Positions 44,722 through 57,330 of a DNA stretch of 64,000 nt are shown here, one piece after another. The translations under genes and the position numbers were made by a program. Numbering within the stretch: position 1 is the first letter of the stretch; every line of letters begins with the position of its first letter. The stretch comes from Allacma fusca. Its lineage: Eukaryota > Arthropoda > Collembola > Symphypleona > Sminthuridae. The stretch is taken from assembly GCA_947179485.1 (NCBI GenBank), contig OX359245.1, positions 37,559,067-37,623,066 of the forward strand. The letters are read 5' to 3'. The notes under the pieces were generated by a model, which was not told the origin of the DNA, searched no databases, and worked only from the letters and a program-made list of their open reading frames with translations.

Positions 44722-47700
44722 ATGCAACTCAGTAGCTTTGTTGTGGGCTGCTTCGCTGTAATTGTGCATGCTACATCTGGAGAACTGACTCCGGGAAGGA
44801 TCCAGGCCCCACATGTCAAACGAGAAAGTGTCAGCTATGTTCGAAGTCCTACTGCCTTGGACCAAGACAGATCAGGAATCCAGATGGACAAACTTCAGCC
44901 AGGTATACCTATAGTTATTAAATTATTGTTAATTTGGAAATACTCTTTTTGTTTTTGTACAAGTTTTGTTGTCTAGGTTGTAGATTTATAAACTGGTTTC
45001 GTATAGTATTTAATTTAGGAGAGTAAATGAGTAAGGAGTAGAATATCCTTAAAGATTCACTTCGAAAGAAGTTTTTGTTATAAAGGAGTTTAATCTCTCT
45101 CACCCTCCACTCATGTATTACGTAAAAACCGATTATGACGGGTAGTTTTTTTTAAATACCAAAATACGCTGTCCCATTGGAATCCCTTGTAACAAGGTTG
45201 TACTTTACATACCTAGGTGTGTACATTATTTGAATAGTTACTTGTACCTCAGTGCCCCATCTCCAGAAACAAGATTTGGTTAGTGTTCCTAGCTTTAGTT
45301 TTCGAAACTCAACTTATAAACAGAAGTTAAAGGTACTCCAAAATTTTTGAGCTACGTCAATGTTAATAATGACTACGCTTATACATACATATGTAATTAC
45401 ATATACATAATTAGATCTTACAGAAACATGTGTTTTTCCCAGTTGCGGATTATCATGTCACGGGGAGCAATAAGTATGGTTATGAATGTGAATGAATGAG
45501 TTAAGGATAATCTCGCTCATGTCTCAAAGTGCCCTAAATGCACTATAGCTATGTATAATACTACGTACCTATGCAAGTTTAGTCTGGTGCTCTTCTGCTG
45601 TGTGTCTTAAATTGGCAGATTTAAAATTAATTTTGTCCTTTGTTTTCTATCCAGGTCGATATGTTCGCCAGATGACATTCGAGAGTAAGTTTGCTTTTTT
45701 GACCACTAGTTGTAATTCATTTCTTTTGTATTATCGCAAGCTGATTTCGTGTTAGTCCAATGTGCATCCCCAACCTACTTCAGTGTGCTTTTCATACAAA
45801 TGTCGTCCCTTGAAAAACATGTTTCATTTACTGATTGTTAATCCCTGTATCTTCGAACACTTCAATGCTCTTGTTATCCTTAAATTCAGGTGGAATTACA
45901 CTGCCATTTTGTGAGAGCTCCTATGGATACACTGTAACTGCAAGGTTATAGTCTGCCCGGGGCAGTCCAACTGTATGTAAAGCAACTGCATCATTGAGTT
46001 CTTTATTTTGTTCATTCTCGCATTTGCATACACGAACAGTAAAAGCTATTTTTCTAAAGCGTGGTGATTTTGAGATGTCTTTCGAGCTCCAATTTGCATT
46101 TCAAAAGGAAGGTTGCCTTCAAGAAATAACAATAGCATTTAAAATTATTTTTCAGTACCAAGTAATTTCAATATGCACATAGTGACTGGATGAATGTAAA
46201 TTTCAATGAAATTATTTATTCAAAGATCAATTAGGTGTTTTACTGGGACTATGGTGTGCATATCCTTAAATACAATATATACAACACAGTATATAATTAC
46301 TGTTATGATGTCTGTGCATATTTTCCTTGCATTTTAATGGCACAATTTCCTTGCTAGCCTGGATTCACGATTTTAAATCAGAGAACGTTAGCAATCTGTA
46401 TTGGTTCACTTGTAATCCACAGTTGAATTTGAAATAATTGGTCAAATCCATTAGAAATAATTTTCACTTTTTGAAATCCATTTCTAACACCGGAACATTG
46501 AAAAAATCCTCAATTAAAGTATTCGTTGCAATCAAAATGCCTAGAAAGTTATTTCAATTATTTTTTTGCAATTTGTTGTGAATATTTTGAAAACGATTTT
46601 TTCTTGAAATTCCCAAATAAGACTTTAATATCCGTAATCACTACGTCTAACTTTCACTTGCCTTTCACTCAGCACTCCAGCCAATTGTTAAGAAACTTTC
46701 ATAAGTTTTTCATGAATTGTCTCTCGAGCTTTATACGTATAATTGGGCAAAAGAAGGATTCACAATAGCAAAGCATGTTTCAATACTAGATATTTTCTCG
46801 GGCAATAGAGTTGTGTATACAAAATCTGTATGTAATGAACGACACGTAGTTTGGAATCCTAATTATAATCTGACAATGAGCAGGATTAAAATACTGGTGA
46901 GCATGAACAGAATCAGTTTGATAATCCCTCCATGAAGATTTCCCAACGCCCCAGCTCTTGCATTACGAGGCGAACCCCAATGAGCTTAAAATTGTAAAAT
47001 TAAAATTTTCTTATACATGATAAACATTGGATTGACTCAAGTCATTCATGCGTCGTACAGAAATTTCTCAATGTATTCATTTAACTTTAATGCCACTCTT
47101 TTTTTTTGCAGTGACTGGGTTTGCCATAATGGACTTAAGTAAGAAATAAAACGGCATAGAAATTAGCGTCGTAACCCTGCCTTCCTTTCTTAACCTAATC
47201 TTGATCCTTTTGTGTCATTATTCCGTCTGAGTATAATCTTCCATTAATTGAATTCAATTCAAAACTTGCGAAACAATTTAATATCGACTCCCAATAATTT
47301 CTTCAAGCATATTAAAGTTTGAAAATGTTTTTTAAATTCCACTTATCGTTTTATTAACCTCAAGGTTCCAACCAGACCAATAATTTTATATTAGTACGTA
47401 GCAGTGACTTGAAGGACTCAAGTGAATCATATTTCCACAAAATTTGCTTAACAATCAATACATGCATTTATTGCATTTTCACGCCACTTATTTTGTTTTT
47501 GCAGTTGCGCAGCTTAAAGCGAATGGACTATATGGTAAGCAGTGAAGAGAGATTTTGGAGCTGAAAATGTAAGTAACGCTACACTCAAGCTCCCAAAGGC
47601 TCGGTTTTGTTTAATTTTTCATTAAGCATTTTTATTCATTGAATTTACCCAATCTCTTTTGATAGTAATTCTCTATTGACGTCATTCCTCTAGTAAATCA

Positions 47701-50601
47701 AAGTTTTCTTGTACCAAATTCTAGAATAATTTTTGTCTGCTTAGATTCAAATTTCCAGCAATGTCACGGATTTGAATCTCTGGTGTTTCCGGTAAATGAG
47801 GACATGACGTCTTTAAGCTGTAGTTTTTTTTGTTTTAGTGTAGGCCTTTTAGTCACTAGTTACGTCGATTGGCCGTTGCTTTCCAACAGTCCGAGCTGTA
47901 AAAGTCGTGCTCCTGATTGTCGTGTCAGTCTCAGAATATTATTGTTCACACGTTCCATATTTAATATATAATTATATCTATTTAATTAGATGCACATAAA
48001 TAGTTATGCATTCATTTCGGAAAGCCAATCCTGAACTGTCTGCACCCAAGAGGGTTCTGATTTTCGTAAATATCCTTGTGACGTCATTTTTGCTTTTTCT
48101 TACCAGGGAAGACGCTGATTATTCCCAATGGGAATCCCGGCTGAAATAAAAATCCAAGTTGATCAAGAAAGGGAATAAATTTGAAAACCCCTGCTAACAA
48201 AATGACTGTCCCTTTCAATTCTAAAATTTCGCTCTAAACGTTTCCCCATGCGAAGAATCTTCCTTCGTGAAATCCGAATCCCGGATACCCCGAAATTTTA
48301 TGTAGCCCTACTTGAAGGATTTCACGAAAAGTAAGAGGAGAATTTCAGTCATTTTATTCCACTGTTGCTTTGATATAGCTGGGATTTATACCGTGACCCA
48401 CAAGGGATGCATAATTGCAACAGACAAGTCATTAATATTCAGCACGAGATTTTTGAACGCGTATTTCCCGGATTCCCGCTGAAATAGTAGGAATTGTTAA
48501 TCGACTTCTGATAAAGCCAATTATTGAAATTGAAAATGCTATTTCTAATTTTCATTCTTGGTTGAAGTTGCATTTCGCTTGCAGCCAAGTTGTATGGTAT
48601 TGTGAAATTTGTAAACGTGACAGTTTCTGGACATACTAAAATCAACTTAACTTTCAAAACATGCAATAATGAATCACTTTAATTATGTAACTTCAAGGTC
48701 ACTTACTTTGTTTTTCCAGATCATGCTGCCGCTCTAAGTCATCTGGGTAAGCAATATAACTAAACTTTGGCAATGAACCATGTAGGGTTGCATAACTTCC
48801 TATTCTGTTGTATCAATATTTGAAGTGTAATCCATGCTCTGAATTTTACTTAAAAAACCTCAAATAATCCGAGGTTGATGGGCAAATGGCCATCGTATTG
48901 GTTATGAAACTATGTATTTCCGTTCAAATTAATCTTCCTCCGAACATATTACTCAGTTAAGTTCCGCATGCAGGAGGTTGTCCTTCATCTTCTTTCGTAA
49001 TATTTTATGTCCTAGTTAATTACAAATTCTTACATGTGTCACATACTTTAAATCCCATCTCCGTTAAGTGGCTGGAGAAAAGTTTCAGTGGTCTAATCCC
49101 AAAAAATAACACTCAAATCCAATTTTAGAAATGTGCAATATTTTATTATTTAAAGCAACAAGTTTGTTATTATCTACTTGCACTAATTGTAAGATGTATT
49201 TCGGAAATTCTGGAACTTTTATAAATTCTTGAATTTGAATATTGACTTATTGCTAGTTGAAATTCTCTATCAATATATCTTTACGAACAGTTATAAACTC
49301 ATGTTTTCACTCCTTCTTTAACGTAACATGGAAAAAAAACTATTTCAGATTTTGTCTATTAACATTTTCCCATGCCATCGTGTCCCAGTCTGAAATGTAA
49401 GGCTAGAAAAATCGAGATTTAATTACTTTATGGGCCCCCATTAGTTTCCAACAGACACAATTGTCAACTCAAAAACATTTACACAAATGTAACATAATTA
49501 AAGGGTGTAAGAAATCTGATGAAAAGTGTTCAACAAATTTATGTGCTGTTTTTGTGTTGCAGATGACCCAATAGACCTGCGTAAGTCTTTTTAAATTACT
49601 CGTTCTGAGAATGTTTTTGCTCATGATTTTTTTCTAGTTGATACTTTCGATATTCTCTAAAAATCCCATTGTTCTTAGCTCCTATAAATTTTTGTACCTG
49701 GAAAAGTTTTCAAATCCCTGATACATTTGTACTAACTCCCTTTAGAAATTAGCTGTAAAATTTAAAAATTGAACCGACGGTCCTAATACTAATATATTAT
49801 AAAAATTAAATACAATGCATATTATGAATGAAAATGTCAATAATTAAAATCTGAATGCCATTTATTGTACACATTTCCTCAACAGGTCCACTCAATCCTT
49901 CGGAGGATTTAACAGGTAAAATCAATTTGACTGCTTTTATAGCACTTGACTATTTTATTCAGAATACTAGCTATGATTTTTACCCTCTCAGATGTTGAAT
50001 GATTCAAAAAACAAGTGTAATTTTATTTATTAGTTAAAGACGCGAAGTGAATTCGCAGCAACGTTGCGAGCTGTGACTCTTCGTCAGGCAAATGATATAA
50101 GTACTAGTATTAACATTCAATGCATTGCATATTACAATCAATAAAAATAAAAAATTTAAATTAATGATTTATCAATTTAAAAAAATATGACAATTCTTAA
50201 GCTTTAGCCATTTAACAAATATTTTTGCCTAATATAACCACGGGATTGCCACACCTGTCAAAATTATCGCCTGAGGCTTCCATATTTCTTCAATATGCAA
50301 ATTTGATGTTTAGTCCAAGCAATGCAATAGATTTGAAGCAATGAATCATTCGGTTTGAAATCTTACTTAATCGTCTCTTGATGCGTGATCCATTAGGATT
50401 AAGTTAAATAGCAATACAAATCCAGAATTCATCCATTTTGTTATCTTGAAAAACTTAAAAAATTTAATTAAACTTGCAGGTCGGAGACGTCGACGAACGA
50501 AATCAATCCCAGGGAGACGACAGGCTTCCCGAACTCCCTCTGGCACTGTACGTCAGCCAATCAGAAGATCAGCAACTCCTCGGAATCTCCTTGGCATATA
50601 G
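44722..50601 (+). CDS. Locus g: intact eight-exon secreted micro-exon family protein (154 aa)
   Basis: The exons are 44722-44902 (leader), 45655-45684, 47112-47138, 47505-47534, 48720-48746, 49563-49580, 49886-49915 and 50480-50601. Every intron is GT-AG and phase 1; the 465 nt make one frame. This is the most complete gene and defines the family plan. The leader gives a signal peptide (MQLSSFVVGCFAVIVHATSG), then GELTPGRIQAPHVKRESV with a Lys-Arg site. The middle is GRYVRQMTFE, TGFAIMDL, AQLKANGLY, HAAALSHL, DPIDL (an 18-nt exon) and PLNPSEDLT. The tail starts GRRRRRTKSIPGRRQ and has further RR and PR pairs. The protein is small, soluble and cationic at its C-terminus, and has no known domain. 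I infer a secreted, possibly processed effector-type or peptide-precursor protein; the actual role is unknown. Confidence 0.82.
50034..50395. mobile_element. Insertion in the last intron of locus g, possibly a Penelope-like remnant
   Basis: The intron matches loci f and i on either side, but this piece is extra. On the minus strand it contains CTGACGAAGAGTCACAGC followed by CGCAACGTT, reminiscent of the hammerhead-like motif in Penelope-like element ends. No coding frame remains and the boundaries are approximate. Confidence 0.3.
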
Positions 50602-52007
50602 GACGAGCATTTCAGCCAAAACAGAGAACTTTAATTCCTGGCCTTGGTCTACAGTTCCTCAAAATTCTTCAAAAATTTATTGCCTGTTAATTATATGTGT
50701 AGTTATAACTCGAAGTTAATTCGAATCCTAGTCTCAATATTCTATACTATAAGTATTGCACATAAAAATTTGATTTACCAGAAACTTTGTATCATTACAT
50801 CACTTGTATCGTAAAATTGCTTTTTGAGATTAGATTTAGATAGAGGGTTGTATGTAATTATTCGCAAGTAAAATAATTATATTTGGCTAAATTTTATTTA
50901 AAAAAGAAATTCATGCTATTGCTCAAAATTTGTTCTAATTATTTGAAATAAAAACCATTGCTTCAGGCATTATTCGTTAATTACAAAATTCATATTCTTG
51001 TTTGTTTAGTAATTTGAATAGGTATTTCAAATTGTAGAAGCATTAGTCAATCCTGGTAGTAACTGCGAGCCACTGTGTGTAAACTATAATATGAATCATT
51101 GAGCTCCTGGAAACACGAGACGGAGATTTTAATTAAATGAATCTCGTTTGAAGATTCATATTAGCTTCCACTTAAAGCATAAACTTTGTTGCACTAGCGC
51201 TCGAAAGCCGGAGGGGGATAGTAAAACTGAGACAACGAAGAAAGCTTCCAAGGTTTGATATAGCTCGGGTTTTATTTAATTTTTGTTTATAAAAAGTAAT
51301 GTGTATCTGCTTTAAAGGTACGGCTCACTATTCAAACTGTATGCTAAGAGAGAATGCGTACGTACTATTACTGATATTGCATTAAGGTTGACATTTAGAA
51401 AATTTTGTCACTCCAAAAGCTTCCCTGCGTAATGTTATCATTTTCCAGTTGGTTTAAATTCAGGTCATTTCAAGTAGGTCAATGGGTTCAAATATCGTAT
51501 GCCTTATCCTGAAGATCCGGGAACGTATTACTTTTCAAACCAAATACAAGCACAGGAGCAATAACTGAGGACAATTCCGGAAAAATGAAGAGGTTTCATA
51601 TTAACTTTTACTTTCCTTGCAGCTTTCAACTGCATTTCAATAATGACCTGTTCCCGTCCTCTATCTCCCACCTGAAGCAAACCCTGACCGATTTTGTATA
51701 TGAGTACCTACACTTATTATAATTGTTTCAAGTAAGGCCTTATCAAGTTAATTTGGTTGTCAATAGGTACGAGATTCAATACTCCCAAGGTAAACCCTGA
51801 GGGTCTTCCTCTCAGCAAAGAGTTGTCAGATTTTTTTCTAAAACTTGTGGATCCAGTAATTCAACTCCAGTTAGGATTTAGAATTCGACTGAAGTAGATC
51901 AATTGTAGCGTCAGTTAGGTTTCATTTTGAATCAAGGGTAATGAATAGCAAAGGAATCGTTGCAGCTCTTATTTTTAAAATTAAATTTTCAGTATCAATC
52001 ATTTAGA
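50602..52007. other. Spacer between loci g and h
   Basis: It holds the conserved 3' flank of locus g, a partly deleted standard spacer (joined near 51065 and 51285), and the 5' flank of locus h with TTCCCGTCCTCTATC near 51650 and a 3' splice site (TTTTCAG, 51986-51992). The TATA-like block is missing. No coding exon is seen. Confidence 0.5.
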
Positions 52008-55000
52008 ATGAAACTCAATAGTTTTATTTTGTCCTGCTTGGCTGTAATTGTGCACGGAACATCTGGAGAATTGATTCCGGGAAGGATCCTGGCTCCTCGT
52101 GTCAAACGTGAGAGCGTCCAAAATGTTCAAAGTTCCGCTTCCTTGGACCACGACAGGCCAGGAATCCAACTTCTGCCAGGTATTTTGAATAGCTGATAAA
52201 TGAAAGCGAATCCCACATGATCTTTAATTCAGAATTTTTTGAGTTGGTACAAGTTTTGTAGGTTGCAAGTTTATAAACTGGATTGATTTAGTATGAACTT
52301 TAAAAGAGTAAAAAGAGAGGTTCTACTGCTTACACTCAACCTCCTTAGAGGTTTATAAGAAGGTTTTTGCTATAAAGGAATATAGCACGTTTTATATCTG
52401 TTTTACTCTGCGTACGTCATTTCTGGACGTGTATCACGGTGCCCCATCTGTGAAACAAGATTTGGTTGGTGTCCCTAACTTTAGTTTTTCAGACTCACAA
52501 TCAATTTATAAACAAAACTTAAAAGTATACTCTGAAATTTGTATCTATTTAAGGATAATTTCGCACATGTCTCAATGTGCCCCAAAACAATTAGCTAGTG
52601 ACAACGCATGCGAATTTAGTCTGGTGCTGTTCTGTTGTGTAACTTAAATTGTCGGGTTTCAAATTAATTGTGTCCTTTGTTTTGTATCCAGCTCGATATG
52701 TTCGTCAGGCCGGGTCCGGCAGTAAGTTTGCTTTTTTGTCATCTGCATTTTAAAAGGAGTTCTCCCTGACGAAATGACTATACCATCTGACATTATTTTC
52801 CAGTTTCAAGAACATTTCATTCTACATGAATCAGATAATTATAGCGGTGCTTAGTATCCTCCTTAGGATTCCTAGTTATCTATGTTGTAGCGTTCATTGA
52901 ACAGATTCAAGGGGAAAGTTGACTTACTTATTTCACATATTTACTTTACAAGATTACTAAACATGGATATTCCTAATTGAGCAAAGACTGATGCAATTAT
53001 TAATCATTGCATTCACAAAAAGTGTACAACACATGGTGTAGGATTCTTAATATTATCTAAGCTCCACTAAAATATTTGAGCATGAGTAGAAGCAGTTCGA
53101 TAATCCCTTCAAGAAGGGTTTCAAGCCCCCGGCGTTAGCATTGCAAAGCAAAGGTAAATGAGTATAATATTGTTTAATTACTTTTTTCCTACGTGACAGA
53201 CTTCGGACAGACTGAATTCAATCGTGCATTTAACGGAAATTACTCAATTGTATTCATTAATATTTATGTAATTTACTTTGTTTTTTGCAGATGCACCCCT
53301 TTACGAACTTACTGGTGAGTTTAAGGACCAGAACGGCATAGACTTGAAAGCTGTAACGCTGGCTTCCTTTCCATACCTGATCTTGATCCTGTTCTGTCAA
53401 TAATTGAAGTATAAACTTCCAAGAATTACATTTAATTCAAAGCTTCCGAAATAGTTTAATGTCGATGGAATGTTACCATTCCCAGTGGTTTTTTAATTGA
53501 TATTTGCAATAGGTTGTTTCTTTTAAAGGTGGAAAGGATTGGAGGAAAAACATTCAAATGGTTTATTTGTTGTTTCTGCGTGGATGATGTGTTGCCAGAA
53601 CCAGTCCCAGCCCAAAATAAGTTTGTAGTAATTATGTGTAGCTTATACCTTTTTGCTTAGAAATTCTATTCTACAAATCATCTGGTGTTTTTGATATCAT
53701 CTGAAAATCCTTTTGTTCATGGTTCCCCGATATTTAAATTTTACATAAAGTTTTTAAAAGTTTTCAAATTTCTTATGCATTTTTACTATCTCCCTTTGAA
53801 AATTTAGCCTCTCTTTAGCTGCAACATTTTTTCTTCGGAATTGAGTCAATGGTCCTAACAATGATTTATTATAGAAATTATAAAAATAAAGATGCATATC
53901 GTATATGAAAATGTTAATTAAAATTTGATTGCCATTTATTTTATTTTTACAGCAGTTCCAAGCGGTGGTTCGGATATCACAGTACCCAATGTTCCCGGGT
54001 TGACATCACGTAAGCAATTCAACGGTTTTTGTAGAACTTGAGTATTTTATTTCCACCTTTAGACAAAATTTTCCCCATCTTAGATTTTGAAAGATTCAAA
54101 AAGCAAGTGAAATTTTCTAATTTACCCAGGAACTGAGATTTACAGTAGTATGGAAATTCCGGAACTTTCATAAATTCTTGTATTTGAAAATTGACTTATT
54201 ACTAAATAAAATTCTTTATCATTAAATCCATCAGAATATAATGAAAGTATGTTCATGTGAAACAATTGTGTTTTTACTCCTCTTTCACTTAACATGGGAA
54301 AAGTAACTCTTCCTGATATTGTCTACTAACATTTCTCCTGCAATCGTGTCCTAGAGGTAAATGTAAATCCATGAGAAAACACCATTTAAATGCATTACCA
54401 ACACTGCTTGTTTCTAATCCAGACAGCAGTTGCAGTTGGCTCAAAATCGTTTTCATAATAGTAGCACAATTAAAGGGTTGGAGGAATTGGAGGAAAATAT
54501 TCAAATGATTTATTTACTATTTCTGTGCATAGCTGAAGCATTGACAGGAGCAGCCCCAGCCCAAAGTAAGTTTTGTATTAATTATGTGTATTGTGACTTG
54601 AGATTTTTTGATTGTACGTGGACAAGTTTTCAAATTCCGGCAAGATTTGTGCAAACTGCCATTGAAAATGTAACATCTGTTTAGTTTTATCATTTTCCCC
54701 TCGGAATTGAGAAGATAATCCTAATAAGGATTTATTATAAAAATTACAATTTATAATAATGCATACTATGAATGAAAATGTTAATCCACATTTGATTACC
54801 ATTTATTTTATTTTTACAGCAGTTCCAAGCGGTGGTTCAAATATCTTAGCACCTAATGTTCCGGGTTTGACATCACGTAAGTATTTTTTTCTCCAGCAAT
54901 TAAAAAGAATGTTTCATTCCATTCCTTTTTTTATTAATTACATTCTTCAGTAAGGAATGCCGATATTTTCAAATCCATTTTTAAACCATTAAGTTTGCTA

Positions 55001-55179
55001 CTTGAAATCAAGCTAAGCATTTCAAATGTTTAACAAAGTAATTAAAATTACTTATAGAACGGAGTCGTCGACGAGCTGAATCTCTCTCAGGGATACGACC
55101 GACTTCCCAAACGCCCTCTGGTCCTGCACGTCAGCCAATCAGAAGATCAGCAGCTCCTCGGAATCTCGCTGGCCCATAG
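52008..55179 (+). CDS. Locus h: intact secreted micro-exon family protein (162 aa)
   Basis: The exons are 52008-52179 (leader), 52692-52721, 53291-53314, 53956-54009, 54533-54565, 54823-54876 and 55058-55179. All introns are phase 1; the 489 nt form one frame. The leader carries a signal peptide and VKRESVQNV. Then come ARYVRQAGSG, APLYELT, an 18-residue PSGGSDITVPNVPGLTS module, EALTGAAPAQ, a second 18-residue module and the Arg-rich tail. It is the duplicate of locus e, with one fewer 54-nt exon. The 33-nt exon at 53585-53617 is dead (acceptor and donor lost). Both 54-nt exons have tandem CAGCAG acceptors, so optional one-codon variation is possible. The function is unknown, as for the family. 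Confidence 0.75.
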
Positions 55180-55933
55180 AACAGATATTTCAACGAAAAT
55201 ATAGAACTTTAATTCCTCGCCTTGTTCCGCAGTTTCGCAAAATTCTTTACAAATGATTGCCTCTTAATTGTGTGTGTAATTATACAACAGATTTAATTCA
55301 AACGCTAGCCTCAATAATCTTCTGTAATCATTGCACATAAAATTGGATTTAACAGACATTGTCCATGTATCGATTATTGTAGATTGTTATTGGAATTGAT
55401 TTTTGAGATTTGGTTCAGATAAATTCGTGTACGTATTTTGAAGTCAAAAAGTTATATTTGGTCACATTTCATTTGGAAAAAGAATTGATATAATTGTATA
55501 AAAGTTGTTGTAGTTAATTATTTGAAATAAAAATCCAGGCTAAAGCATTATTCGTTTTATTGCAAAATTAATATCTGTGTTTTCTTCAATCATGTGAGAG
55601 AATTTAATTTACATTACCATAACTCAATCCAAGTTTAAACTGAACCGTTGAATTCATTACATTGAAACAATTACCACCAAATTGCATTAGTTACGTTTCC
55701 TTATTTGTCCCAATACGTGAGGTTGCTGGCACTGAAAGGTGTGTAAACAATAATATACATAACTGGGCTTCTGGAAACTGGAGACGGAGATGTTTAATTA
55801 AATGCAACTCCAAGAAATATTTTTTCCTTGATCTCATTTGGAGATTCATATCAGCATCCCCTTAATGCATAAACTTTTGCTGCACTATAGCGTTCTGAAG
55901 CGTGACAGGGATAGTCAAACTGAGACAACGAAG

Positions 55934-57075
55934 CAGTGCTCCTCATGGGTACAGGTTTTACCCGGGTGTTTGGATACAGGTTCAGGTACAGGTGCGTATC
56001 GGGTACATCCCTTTTGTACCCATCAAATTTGGGTACAGGTTCAGGTTCAGTCTTCGGATACCTGCAAATTCAGGTTCAGGTATTGGTACAGGTACGAAAA
56101 CCAGTCTTTTGGGTATAAATCCATCAGGTACGGGTACGCACTGAGTAAATATCTAAACCTGAATGTAAAATACCTGAATTTTCAGGTACTTCTCAGTCAG
56201 TAATTATTTCCAAGTATTGCATGTAAAGGTGTTGTTGTGCTTTAAACTCATCCTAATTTTTGCCCTTCAAATATGTTACATTCAAATTTATATGTATAAA
56301 CTCAATCATGAAAATTAATTCCACCAAATAGGAACACGAGGATAATTACCCAGCATTAGCTCGAGTGGCCAGAGATGTTTTAGCAGTTTCGGGAACTGGA
56401 GTACCGATAGAGCAAACTTTCTCCTAAAGACGGGGCCAGATCTTCTGACACATAAACGCTTATCAATGAGTGGATATTTTTGTCTCAGAGCTTACAGTAT
56501 ATTTAGGGAGTTTAAAAAAAAATTTCCATTGCAAACGCAATGTCAGGTTGCAAAACATATTTTTAATCGTTTAATTTCGCTTCATCATTAAACGCTTATT
56601 GTTAGAGTAAATTATACTGTATTTGCGTTATTGCATTGGACTTACTAGTCATTTATATCGTAGATTTCGATATATGTTGCTTTTTCAACCCTTATGTAAT
56701 CACTAATAACTGTTGATAATTCCGGTACTTCGTCGTACTTTCGAAGGATAATAATAAAAATAACTAAATTTGTTAAGTCAAAATGTCTTGTTCGCTATTT
56801 TAATTTCTCATTTCGTGTTTTGTTTCTGGCAATCATTTAAATTATTGCAATAGGAAATACCCGGGTACATGTTCGTTTTTGGGCACTTTTTGGGTACAGG
56901 TATTTTTCAGGTACATGTACTCCTGATTTACTTTGAGTACAGGTACAGGTTCAGGAAAATTGAACCCAGGTATTCAGTTACAGGTACGGGTACAGGTTCA
57001 AAAAATTCATGTGCCCGTGATTCAGGTACAGGTTAAGGTCTAGGTTCAACATTTTTGTACCCATGCGGGGCACTA
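55934..57075 (+). mobile_element. hAT element with GGTACAGGT repeats and transposase relic
   Basis: The ends CAGTGCTCCTCATGGGTAC and GTACCCATGCGGGGCACTA form imperfect inverted repeats with hAT-like termini. Both subterminal regions are dense in CAGGTACAGGTTCAGG-type repeats. The centre keeps a decayed hAT transposase C-terminus (56338-56484). The flanks do not show an 8-bp duplication, consistent with a deletion next to the element. Confidence 0.7.
56338..56484 (+). pseudogene. Relic of a hAT transposase dimerisation domain
   Basis: One frame reads YPALARVARDVLAVSGTGVP, then IEQTFS, before a stop. This matches the C-terminal hATC signature (YP.LA..ARD.LA...T.V..E..FS). The continuation has three in-frame stops. 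It is clearly non-functional but confirms that the surrounding element is hAT. Confidence 0.8.
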
Positions 57076-57330
57076 TTCTCAATAGGTCCGAGATTCAATT
57101 CGCCCAAGCTAAAGCCAGTAAATCTTACTTACAGCAATGCCGAAAAGTTCTGTTTCATTTCTAAGGCTTGTGAATCCTGTAATTCAGCTCCAGTGAGGAT
57201 TTAGAATTCGACTGGAATAGTTCAATTGTAGCTTCAATTAGGTTTAGTTTTGAATCAAGGTCATAGAATATTGAAGGAATCTTTGCTGCTCTTATTTTCA
57301 AAATTACATTTTCTGCAGCAGTCAGTTGAA

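Larger units (their letters stand above)
55180..57330. other. Spacer between loci h and i
   Basis: Up to about 55930 it is the standard 3' flank and spacer, nearly identical to 29871-30555. A hAT-like element (55934-57075) follows, then the 5' flank of locus i from 57076, nearly identical to 30816-31070. The spacer portion with the TATA-like block is missing, so the hAT element now spans a deletion. No family exon is seen. Confidence 0.55.

Noticed and set aside
49563-49580. Doubt that an 18-nt stretch in locus g is a real exon
   Set aside because: The doubt is not upheld. The acceptor and donor align with the P6 exon borders of loci b and d, and inclusion keeps frame, so the exon was retained.
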